From Pirellulaceae bacterium (lineage in GTDB: Bacteria; Planctomycetota; Planctomycetia; Pirellulales; Pirellulaceae), in NCBI GenBank assembly GCA_018402565.1, contig JAGYIQ010000009.1:62001-126000 (forward strand): DNA of 64,000 nt, written 5' to 3'. Shown here in pieces: positions 53,661-61,268 of this stretch. The stretch's first letter is position 1, and the number at the start of each line of letters is the position of its first letter. Both the position numbers and the translations under genes were made by a program. The notes under the pieces are model-generated. The model was not told the DNA's origin. It saw nothing but the letters and a program-made list of their open reading frames with translations, and did no database searches.

Positions 53661-54800
53661 ATGAGCACCGAATCCCCCCACGAATCACTGGACGCGCTGT
53701 TGGCGACTTGGCCGACCGCCGATACGGTCCTGAGTATCGACGTGCAGCAAGTCAATCACCACTACGGCAGCGGAGAAATGCGCAAGCAGGTCCTTTTCGA
53801 CAACCACCTGCAAGTCCGCGCCGGCGAGATTGTCATTATGACGGGGCCGTCCGGTTCCGGCAAAACCACCTTACTGACCTTGATGGGCACCCTCAGGAGC
53901 GTGCAAGAGGGCAGCCTCAAGGTTTTGGGCACCGAGCTGTTCGGCCTGGGAACGGCTGCCACGACAGAACTGCGGAAACGGATCGGCTTTATCTTCCAAG
54001 CCCACAACCTGTTCGAATCATTGACCGCCTTTCAAAACGTGGGCATGGCGACCGAACTGTTGGGGATCCCCACGTCTGAGGCCAAGCCGCAGATCGAACA
54101 AACGCTGCATCGCTTGGGCTTGGGCCAACGCTTGCACTACCGCCCGAAAGCCTTGTCCGGCGGCCAGAAACAACGGGTCGCAGTGGCTCGTGGCATCATC
54201 CATCGTCCCGGCTTGATCCTGGCCGACGAGCCCACCGCCGCCCTGGATGCAGAATCCGGTCGTGAAGTCGTCACCATCTTTCAAGAATTGGCGCGGCAGC
54301 ACCAATGCACCATCGTCATCGTCACTCACGACAATCGCATTCTGGATGTCGCCGATCGCATCGTCAGCATGGTCGATGGCCGAATCGTCTCCAACGTCCT
54401 GGTCAAACGCAACCAACTGCTGTCGCAGTTCCTGGTCCAAATCGAACTGTTCCGCGTCTTGAGCACCAGTGCCTTGACCAAAGTCGCTGACAAGTTCGAC
54501 CTGCAGTCATTCCCCGCAGGAAGTGAGATTATCCGCCAGGGAGACGTGGGCGACCTGTTCTATGTCATCGGCTCCGGACAAGTGGCGATTGAAATGGACG
54601 GCCAACAGGTGAATCGACTGGGGCCGGGCGCGTTCTTTGGAGAAGTCGCTCTGATTCGCGATCAACCTCGCAACGCCACCGTACGAGCCGTGGAGGACGC
54701 CCGCTGCTTCGTCTTGCACAAGGCCGACTTCCAAACCATCCTGCAACAGTCTACCTCGTTCGAAGAAGAGCTACGCAAAGCCATCTTCTCTCGGCAATAA
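53661..54800 (+). CDS. devA: DevA-type ABC ATPase fused to a cyclic-nucleotide-binding domain
   Basis: 379 residues from ATG 53661 (AAGGG upstream). ATPase part (about 20-235): Walker A GPSGSGKTTLLTLMG, Q-loop FIFQAHNLFESLTAFQNV, signature ALSGGQKQRVAVARG, Walker B LILADEPTAALDAESG, switch VIVTHDNRI; close to DevA/LolD. Residues about 262-379 are a cNMP-binding beta roll: SFPAGSEIIRQGDVGDLFYVIGSGQVAI, GPGAFFGEVALIRDQPRNATVRA. The FFGEVALI...R-NATVRA pattern is the phosphate-binding cassette with its conserved Glu and Arg. So transport may respond to cAMP or a similar ligand. It is a fusion not standard for DevA. Directly behind devC. Confidence 0.9.
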   Translation: MSTESPHESLDALLATWPTADTVLSIDVQQVNHHYGSGEMRKQVLFDNHLQVRAGEIVIMTGPSGSGKTTLLTLMGTLRSVQEGSLKVLGTELFGLGTAATTELRKRIGFIFQAHNLFESLTAFQNVGMATELLGIPTSEAKPQIEQTLHRLGLGQRLHYRPKALSGGQKQRVAVARGIIHRPGLILADEPTAALDAESGREVVTIFQELARQHQCTIVIVTHDNRILDVADRIVSMVDGRIVSNVLVKRNQLLSQFLVQIELFRVLSTSALTKVADKFDLQSFPAGSEIIRQGDVGDLFYVIGSGQVAIEMDGQQVNRLGPGAFFGEVALIRDQPRNATVRAVEDARCFVLHKADFQTILQQSTSFEEELRKAIFSRQ

Positions 54801-54849
54801 AAGGCAAGAAATTGCTTAATTAAACCGTTTTAACAAATCAATCCAGTGA

Positions 54850-56151
54850 CTAAAAACTGGACGACAAGCCGCCGAGCGTGTAACTCAGCCGCATGAGCTC
54901 GATCTCTTGATCGAACAGCAGATCGATGATCTGGGCGGTCAAACGCAATTCGGCCTGAGCGTCCTCCAAGTTCCGCCGCACATCGACTTGTTCCATTTCC
55001 ACCGCTTCGACCTTTTCACGAGCCTGACGCAACAGATCGCGTTGACGGACCTTCAACTCCAACTGATCGCCAATCCGCCGCAAGACCTGGTAGTGACCGC
55101 GGACCTCGACCGCCAATTTCTCTTCCTGAGTCGCAATGGACTCCCGCAGCAAATCGCGTCGATGTCGTCGCTCGCACTCCGCGCGCTCCTCGACCTCGCG
55201 TTTCAAATGGCACATCCACCATTGGACCGGGACGGTCGGCAAGCCGGTCGCCAGCCAGGGATGGAGCGCGCTCCAGGCCTCGTTCGGTACCGCTTCTGGT
55301 TGGGCGGCCAACTGCCGCCAGGCTCGCAAGTCCGCTCTTTGCCCCAAGGCCCAGGTCACCGCTTCCTCTGGATCTGCGGGGACCACCGTGCGGGTCGCCG
55401 TGACAACGGCCCACAGAGGCTCCCCCGTCGGGGCCAACTGCAAGAGCGACTCGAGGGCATCGTGGAGACGAGCTTGGTTGTACGCCAGCTCCACGACCGA
55501 CTCCTGCACCACCCATTGTTGCCGGGGTAATTCGTCTGGACGCACGGGGGTATCGATGCCCGCTAAACGAAATCGCTGCACCGCCGATTCCAAGTCGCGC
55601 AGGTAATCCAAGCCTTGATCCACCACGGTCGTCTGGCAATGGACCCGCCCCAGATTCAACCAAGCCTCCTCAGCCATCCGCTGATGCTGCATCTCTTCGT
55701 ACTGGGCTTGGGCCAGGACCACGTACCCCAGTGTCTCCTGACCTTGAGCGGTTAGCCACTGACTATGCTGACGGAGCTGGGCGGCGACCGGGGCGGCCGC
55801 TGCCGCCAAGGTTCGGACCTCCTGCCGCGTCAGCGTGCGAACATGCGTGGGCAGCTCGTCCGCCACCACTCGGCCCAAGATCGGCTCCGACATCCCGTCC
55901 AACTGCGAGGCGGACCGCATGGCATAGGGTGTGGACGGCCAAGATTGCCGCAGCGCCGGTGCGGCTTCGGGCGAGCAGTTATCAACGCATGGTTGCTCAA
56001 AGCTACAATTCGAACGCCACGGACCAAGATTCAACCACGGATGCCCCTCGTGCCACCCCAGCGACCCGCGACTGGTGCAACCGACGCAGACCACCGTCAA
56101 GGCGATCAAGCCCAGGCGGCCCAGTCCGGTAGCGGTTCGTCGCGGCAACAT
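54850..56151 (-). CDS. TolC-like lipoprotein (outer-membrane-efflux style)
   Basis: 433 residues from ATG 56151. A signal segment LGRLGLIALTVVCVGCTSRG ends in a lipobox-like VGC. The remainder is mainly long helices with heptad style: RTLAAAAAPVAAQLRQHSQWL, AQYEEMQHQRMAEEAWLNL, ESVVELAYNQARLHDALESLL, LRRIGDQLELKVRQRDLLRQA and VDVRRNLEDAQAELRLTAQIIDLLFDQEIELMRLSYTLGGL. The paired helical hairpins resemble TolC/OEP proteins. It converges on devCA, so it could be their outer-membrane partner, but this is only inferred from position. Divergent from nothing: the next gene upstream, on the same strand, is a secreted protein. Confidence 0.75.
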   Translation of the reverse strand: MLPRRTATGLGRLGLIALTVVCVGCTSRGSLGWHEGHPWLNLGPWRSNCSFEQPCVDNCSPEAAPALRQSWPSTPYAMRSASQLDGMSEPILGRVVADELPTHVRTLTRQEVRTLAAAAAPVAAQLRQHSQWLTAQGQETLGYVVLAQAQYEEMQHQRMAEEAWLNLGRVHCQTTVVDQGLDYLRDLESAVQRFRLAGIDTPVRPDELPRQQWVVQESVVELAYNQARLHDALESLLQLAPTGEPLWAVVTATRTVVPADPEEAVTWALGQRADLRAWRQLAAQPEAVPNEAWSALHPWLATGLPTVPVQWWMCHLKREVEERAECERRHRRDLLRESIATQEEKLAVEVRGHYQVLRRIGDQLELKVRQRDLLRQAREKVEAVEMEQVDVRRNLEDAQAELRLTAQIIDLLFDQEIELMRLSYTLGGLSSSF

Positions 56152-56330
56152 CAAACTTCAAAGCCCTGTCGGGGTGGGAACACTCGGACCAAGCTACCGA
56201 TTGCTACTATGGCATCGGTCGTTGCGGTCATCCCGACTAAGGCGATTTTGCCGGCTACCGAAAGGATCCAGTCGCTCGGGCGTTCTATGTAGCGATTAGA
56301 GAAACTTTACCAGCGACGATCGAGACGAGC

Positions 56331-57563
56331 TTAAGGATTCAGCGGCGGATAAGCCAGCGCCACTTGCTCCCGTTTCCGCGACAGCAAGCCTTCCACTGCC
56401 GTTTGTACGGATCGCGGCAACTGCTCAAAATGGGCAACTTGTTCTGGAGCCATGGCCGCCATTAGCGATTGCCGGACGCGCTGCGGATCCAACCCAGCGG
56501 GAGTGGGTCCGCGCCGAGAAAGACTGGCTTCAATCTCCGCCAACAGATGGGTCGGACGGCGCTGGACCTGCAAGCGACGCAATAACTGATCGGTGGCGTA
56601 GTCGGCCGCCGCAAATCGCTCGGCGACCGCCTGAGCCTCATCGTCGCCCGACACCGCCACCGCGGTCAAGAAGCTACGCTGTACCAGCCCCTCCGGCCCG
56701 CGAGCCGCACAGTGGACCTGCAACAAATCACCACGCCAAGTTGCCGGCACTTCCAGCACCATCTGCAAGACTTGCCCGCCTTCGATCAAGGCATCGCGAT
56801 TGGGCGTCAGGCGGAAGAACACCCCGCGGCCTCGCTGCGACAAACCACTGGTGACCGACGTCGTCAGCGGGGCCTTCCAGGCTTGGCGACTGATGCGATT
56901 GTGGTTGCCGTTTGCCGAGGCCTGCAAGGCCGCGGTGCCATAGACCGGATGCCCCGCCTGCAAGTTGGCCCCCATCGAGTAATTCTGCTGCTGGGTCGAC
57001 TCCTCCACAATCTCGCCCGACCAATCGGTCGTCGTCTGCGTCCGCGGCGAATAGTCCACGATCTGCCCCCGACGACTCAGCGGCATGATCTCGTATGTCA
57101 CCGCTTCAAATTGCTGCGGCTGTTGGAACACCGCATTGACCTCCAACGATAACAGATAAAACCGCGACGTCGGAGTACGATGCCCGACCGGCCGAGCCAA
57201 CACGCCCGACGTTCCAGCCACCGTCAGCACTCGAGTGGATCCAACCGACGACGCGGCCGCCACTGGCCCAGATCCCGATCCCGAGCTTGACTGCGGTGCC
57301 CCCCCGAGCACCTCGGCGGTGACATCCACCGCCAACACAGTCGCCGGCACATCAAAGGTCGCCGACTGTTGAGCGGCGACGACGCGATCGGCAGACAATA
57401 TCGACAAAGTGGCCCAAGCGACCACGACGAGACCCAAGCTCCAACCACCTTGGGGCGCCAACGGCTGTGGGTCGACGGTTGGCAGCCCCAGGGTAGCGGA
57501 GGACTGGCGACGTGGCTTGGGCTTGCGAACGCCTGAGCGAATGGTACTGGTACGCGTTTTCAT
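56331..57563 (-). CDS. Exported protein of unknown function
   Basis: 410 residues. A basic N-terminus precedes a hydrophobic segment WSLGLVVVAWATLSILSADRVVAA (signal peptide or anchor). The mature part is beta-rich: ATFDVPATVLAVDVTAEVLG, a low-complexity SSSGSGSG linker, FYLLSLEVNAVFQQPQQFEAVTYEIMPLS, and TTDWSGEIVEESTQQQNYSMGANLQ. The C-terminal third is helical (LLRRLQVQRRPTHLLAEIEASLSRR). No catalytic motif. The family is unknown to me; the layout suggests an envelope protein. It lies 180 bp upstream of the TolC-like gene in the same direction and may share its transcript. Confidence 0.7.
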   Translation of the reverse strand: MKTRTSTIRSGVRKPKPRRQSSATLGLPTVDPQPLAPQGGWSLGLVVVAWATLSILSADRVVAAQQSATFDVPATVLAVDVTAEVLGGAPQSSSGSGSGPVAAASSVGSTRVLTVAGTSGVLARPVGHRTPTSRFYLLSLEVNAVFQQPQQFEAVTYEIMPLSRRGQIVDYSPRTQTTTDWSGEIVEESTQQQNYSMGANLQAGHPVYGTAALQASANGNHNRISRQAWKAPLTTSVTSGLSQRGRGVFFRLTPNRDALIEGGQVLQMVLEVPATWRGDLLQVHCAARGPEGLVQRSFLTAVAVSGDDEAQAVAERFAAADYATDQLLRRLQVQRRPTHLLAEIEASLSRRGPTPAGLDPQRVRQSLMAAMAPEQVAHFEQLPRSVQTAVEGLLSRKREQVALAYPPLNP

Positions 57564-57884
57564 CAGATCCCCCCCGGGGTGGCGAAACGGTTGATGTCGG
57601 GCAATCCCCCTCCCTGGTCAAACACGCTTTCGATCCCGTCGTGGAACCCACACCACGGCCGCGCTGCCGAAACACAAGCACGCCGGGCTCTAGCTAATAC
57701 GCTCGTCGCTACCCACCGGTTCAAACAATCCGCTCAAGAATCCACCGATCGCTAATTCGACGTCTCTTGACACAGAACACACTGGCAAAAACCGGGCGGA
57801 ACCGCCCGCAAAAGATCGCGCTGACAGTCGCGCCGACAAGCATGCCCCTGCTTGCAATCGCTGCCAGCACCGTCTGTGAGCAGT

Positions 57885-58027
57885 TAGTGCTTTGTCACAG
57901 CCAAAACTTGGCGTGTGGTACAGGGGTCAGGAGTCAATTGTGCGAAGTACCCGCAGGGCCGTTCCGGCAATCGATTCCTGACCCCTTTACCACTCCGATC
58001 CCAAAATGGAACGGTGACAAAGCACTA
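57885..58027. mobile_element. TIR element of 143 bp with nested palindrome
   Basis: TAGTGCTTTGTCAC (57885-57898) and GTGACAAAGCACTA (58014-58027) are perfect 14-bp inverted ends. Inside lies a second inverted repeat, GGGGTCAGGAGTCAATTG against CAATCGATTCCTGACCCC, so one repeat may have been inserted in another. The left 34 bp are repeated at 34505-34538. Non-coding. No clear target duplication. Confidence 0.75.
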
Positions 58028-58152
58028 GGACTGACTTCAGCCTTGAGGCAAATACCACTGGAACTCGCGTCTAGAGGTTGATGACCGAATTGGTTCGAGC
58101 AGAAGCAGGACAACCGAGAACCAAGCGCCAATCTTCCAGCCCAAAATCTCTT

Positions 58153-58315
58153 GTCACCGTTCACGCCTCGCAGGGTGCCGTGCAGCAAGTCGGGCCAACC
58201 GTCCGATCGTTTGCGAGTAAAAGCAACTGGAGAACGCTATCGGCTTGCCCCGAGAACCATCCGACTTGCGGAATGCACCAGCCCCAAGGATTCCCTCCCA
58301 CCCGTGAACGGTTTC
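58153..58315. mobile_element. MITE copy, 163 bp
   Basis: Ends GTCACCGTTCACG and CGTGAACGGTTTC, with interior similar to the 6868 copy (CGCCTCGCAGGGTG, GCAAGTCG, GATCGTTTG, CACCAG-CCCC). The length is one base less than in the 6868 copy. Flanks share only AATCT, so the target duplication has decayed or never existed. Confidence 0.75.
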
Positions 58316-58396
58316 AATCTTCCTGCCTTTCCAGTCAGGCCACGCCATGTGCCGGCCCTTCGGGCCTCACGGTCCACTAGAAAATGATCCAACCGA

Positions 58397-58450
58397 CCGG
58401 TGGCTTACACCACCGGCAGAGGTTGCACCGACCCTCCGAGCCTAAGAGCG
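58397..58450. repeat. Double-hairpin dispersed repeat, copy 3
   Basis: CCGGTGG-CTTACA-CCACCGG, then GGTTGCACCGACCCTCCGAG and CCTAAGAGCG. Same family as 18381 and 18873. Confidence 0.72.
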
Positions 58451-58561
58451 GGCGGATGAGTTCGGCCGGCGGGCTGAGGCGAGGTGCTTTTGTAGGCTGG
58501 AAGTCGGCTTGGCAACGAGCATGACACAGCGATCTGAAATCTGAAGAAATGGAAAATGATT

Positions 58562-59390
58562 AATGGAAAATGGAGAATGCAGAATGAATCCACCAAGAAC
58601 CAAGCATCTCTCTCGCTTCACCCAGGCGGCTTTCGATTAGGATTACGAGCAGGAGCAGGAACACGAGTACGACACTGAGAACTGAGATTTGAGATCTGAA
58701 GAAATGGAAAATGAGTAATGGAAAATGGAGAATGCAGAATGAATTCACCAAGAACCAATCATCTCTCTCGCTTCACCCAGGCGGCTTTCGATTAGGATTA
58801 CGAGCAGGGGTACGAGTAGGAGTACGAGCGTGAGTACGAGCGAGAGTAGGAGCGTGAGTAGGAGTATGACACTGAGATTTGAGATTTGAGATCTGAAGAA
58901 ATGGAAAATGAGTAATTGAAAATGGAGAATGCAGAATGAATTCACCAAGAACCAAGCATCTCTCTCAGTTCACCCAGGCTGGTTTCGATTAGGATTACGA
59001 GCAGGAGCAGGAGCAGGAGTACGACACTGAGAACTGAGATTTGAGATCTGAAGAAATGGAAAATGAGTAATGGAAAATGGAGAATGCAGAATGAATTCAC
59101 CAAGAACCAAGCAGCTCTCTCGCTTCACCCAGGCGAGTTTCGATTAGGATTACGAGCAGGAGCGTGAGCAGGAGCGTGAGCGTGAGCAGGAGCGTGAGCA
59201 GGACACTGAGAGTTGAGATTTGAAGAAATAAAAAGTGAGTAATGGAAAATGGAGAATGCAGAATGAATTCACCAAGAACCAATCATCTCTCTCACTTCAC
59301 TCATGCGGGTTTCGATTAGGATTACGAGCACGAGCACGAGCACGAGCAGGAGCGTGACAACCAAGAACGAAGAACCAAGAACCGCGCCCC
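58562..59390. repeat. Tandem repeat, five units of 150-200 bp, AT-rich
   Basis: Units start near 58562, 58717, 58917, 59068 and 59239 with AATGGAAAATGGAGAATGCA GAATGAA, then TTCACCAAGAACCAAGCATC, CGCTTCACCCAGGCGG, TTTCGATTAGGATTACGAGC, and variable AGGAGC/ACGAGT micro-repeats, and ACTGAGATTTGAGATCTGAAG. Unit length changes through the micro-repeats. A similar stretch is found at 19100-19200. Small open frames in the minus strand arise from the repeat and are not genes. Confidence 0.85.
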
Positions 59391-60125
59391 TCACCCCAAC
59401 CATGGCGTAATGGCATGAAAATTCTCGACGCGGAGGCAGGGGAAACGAGGATCTTGGGGCGGATTCCCGGGCCGACAACTCAACAGAACGCGTAGCCCCG
59501 CCTCCGCGGCCGCCTCCAGTTCCTCGACTACGTCACTGACAAACAAGACCTGTTGCGGGTCGATCCGCCAATCGTCCGCGATGTTGCGATAACTTTGCGA
59601 CTCTTTCTTTCCGCCACTGGTCGTATCGTAATGCCCACTAAAACAATCCAGCAAATTGCCGACCTCCGTATGGCCAAAGAACAGTTTCTGCGCGGCGATA
59701 CTACCAGACGAATAAATGCGAATGTCGATACCGGCCTGTTGCCATTGCCGCAGCGCGGGCGACACATCTGGCCACACATGCGCCACCAACTGCTGGGACT
59801 CGAACCCAGCCTGCCAGATCTGGCCCTGCAATTGTTTAAGCCCAGTGGCCTTGCGATCTTGGGCCATCCACTGCTCAACCACTTCAATCACGCGATGCGG
59901 CTGGTCGGCCACCGGTAGGTCTCCCAACCAGACCTCTGCACTGGGCTGCCCCGCGTCCACGGCCAAAAGCTCCAGCGTCTCGAGCAACTCGGTCTGCCCC
60001 CAGTGCTCCATGAGGTAGTCGCCTAGATGGCGTCGCGCGTAGGGGAACATCTGATCGTGCACAAACGAGATACTGGAGGTCGTTCCTTCAACATCCAACA
60101 GCACGGCGGTGACGGGTGTGGGCAT
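59391..60125 (-). CDS. mtnC: Acireductone synthase (enolase-phosphatase E1)
   Basis: 244 residues, HAD superfamily. In the methionine salvage pathway it enolises and dephosphorylates 2,3-diketo-5-methylthiopentyl-1-phosphate to the acireductone. Motif I: AVLLDVEGTTSSISFVHDQMFPYAR. Motif II: IRIYSSGSIAAQKLFFGHT. Motif III region: GGKKESQSYRNIADDW, and VLFVSDVVEELEAAAEAGL. Full family length. It is the last of four minus-strand genes (81 bp behind the dipeptidase gene). Downstream is the AT-rich tandem repeat. Other salvage genes are not in this window. Confidence 0.95.
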   Translation of the reverse strand: MPTPVTAVLLDVEGTTSSISFVHDQMFPYARRHLGDYLMEHWGQTELLETLELLAVDAGQPSAEVWLGDLPVADQPHRVIEVVEQWMAQDRKATGLKQLQGQIWQAGFESQQLVAHVWPDVSPALRQWQQAGIDIRIYSSGSIAAQKLFFGHTEVGNLLDCFSGHYDTTSGGKKESQSYRNIADDWRIDPQQVLFVSDVVEELEAAAEAGLRVLLSCRPGNPPQDPRFPCLRVENFHAITPWLG

Positions 60126-60206
60126 GGGCTGAACTTTCTAGGGCAAACACGAGCAACCATCGAAACGCATTCGGGGAGCCGGACGATCATGACCGCCCGA
60201 CTGGGA

Positions 60207-61268
60207 TCAGGGTAAAACCTCGCTGAAAAATCGCAACCAGTTGCCCCAGAAAATCGCTTCGATTTCCTCGGTTGAATACCCACGTCGCCCCATACAATCG
60301 ACCAAGCGCTGCAAATCACGGTAACGATTCAAGTCGGCCGGCGTCTGTTCGTAGCCATAGGCACCGTCCAAGTCCGTCCCCAGCCCCAAATGGCGGATGG
60401 AGCCACCGGACAACGCGCGGACATAATCCAATTGATCCACCGCTCGCTCCAAAGTCACTTCCGGAACGGATTTCCCACGGACAAACCCTGGCTGCAGCAT
60501 GATCACATCAAAGGCGACACCCAAGACGCCATCGCGTTCGATCACGACTCGAATTTGATCGTCGCTAAACTGTCGTTGCCCCGGACAGATCCCGCGCGCG
60601 TTTTGGTGACTGGCGTGCAACCGACCCCCGAACGCCTCCACCACCTGCCAGAACGCGGTGTCCGACAAGTGGGTCACGTCGATAGTGATCCCCAATTGTT
60701 CACAGTATCGCAACAACGGAAAGGCGGCTGGCCGCAGCGGCAAGTCCGTCTGCGTTCCACCTCCGTAGCGGTTGGAACCGTAGTGCGTCAGTCCCAAAGC
60801 CCGCAGCCCCAATTCATGGAACTCAAAAATCGTTTCGGGCTCCAGCAACGGGTCCGCCCCTTCCATCGTCAGGAGGTAGCCCAAGGGCGTCGTTTCGGGC
60901 GACTGGCGATAACTTGCCCAATGCTGCTGCAACTCGGCGGCCGTTCGCAACGAGCGCAACCACCCGCGCTGCTGGCAGGCGCGGTAATACGCCAACTGTG
61001 CGTGGGCCATCGCATAACATGTCTCGGGCGACGTCCAGCCAAACGAGTCATCGATCCGCGGCTCCTGTCGAGCCAAAAGGGTCGTCAGGCAAATGGCCAC
61101 CTCCGACTCCCGCAGTTCCGGGAAGCTGAGCGTGTTGTGGCAACGGCCCGGCGCGTTCATCTGCAATTCGCACTCTTGCCGACGAATCTCTTCCACCGGC
61201 AAACTCAAGTCACGGTTCCAATCGACTCCGTTGAGAGCCAAATCCAGATGAGAATCAAAGATCAGCAT
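60207..61268 (-). CDS. Membrane dipeptidase (peptidase family M19)
   Basis: 353 residues. Metal-dependent dipeptidase of the amidohydrolase fold: IFDSHLDLALNG (metal His/Asp), LTMEGADPLLEPE (Glu), LGLRALGLTHYGSNRYGGG, ITIDVTHLSDTAFWQVVEAFGGRLHASHQNARGI, HLGLGTDLDGAYG, and a C-terminal GYSTEEIEAIFWGNWLRFF. The start ATG (61268) overlaps the last 14 bp of the SSS symporter gene, so the two are co-translated. No signal peptide is seen, so it is cytoplasmic. Coupling with an uptake permease suggests hydrolysis of an imported dipeptide-like substrate. Confidence 0.92.
   Translation of the reverse strand: MLIFDSHLDLALNGVDWNRDLSLPVEEIRRQECELQMNAPGRCHNTLSFPELRESEVAICLTTLLARQEPRIDDSFGWTSPETCYAMAHAQLAYYRACQQRGWLRSLRTAAELQQHWASYRQSPETTPLGYLLTMEGADPLLEPETIFEFHELGLRALGLTHYGSNRYGGGTQTDLPLRPAAFPLLRYCEQLGITIDVTHLSDTAFWQVVEAFGGRLHASHQNARGICPGQRQFSDDQIRVVIERDGVLGVAFDVIMLQPGFVRGKSVPEVTLERAVDQLDYVRALSGGSIRHLGLGTDLDGAYGYEQTPADLNRYRDLQRLVDCMGRRGYSTEEIEAIFWGNWLRFFSEVLP

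Larger units (their letters stand above)
57564..59390. other. 1.8-kb repeat-filled gap
   Basis: No credible gene. From left to right: a nested inverted-repeat element (57885-58027), a MITE copy (58153-58315), a double-hairpin repeat (58397-58450), and a tandem repeat with AT-rich units (58562-59390). It is much lower in G+C than the genes around it in its right half. Confidence 0.7.

Noticed and set aside
58560..59282. Minus-strand frames such as MVNSFCILHFPLLIFHFF
   Set aside because: Direct translations of the AT-rich tandem unit, recurring with each copy.
59792..59810. tRNA T-arm-like sequence (GCTGGG-TTCGAGT-CCCAGC in minus strand)
   Set aside because: Lies inside mtnC where it encodes an ordinary part of the protein, and no acceptor or other arms are near. 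It shows that such motifs occur by chance, which lowers confidence in the 44534 fragment.
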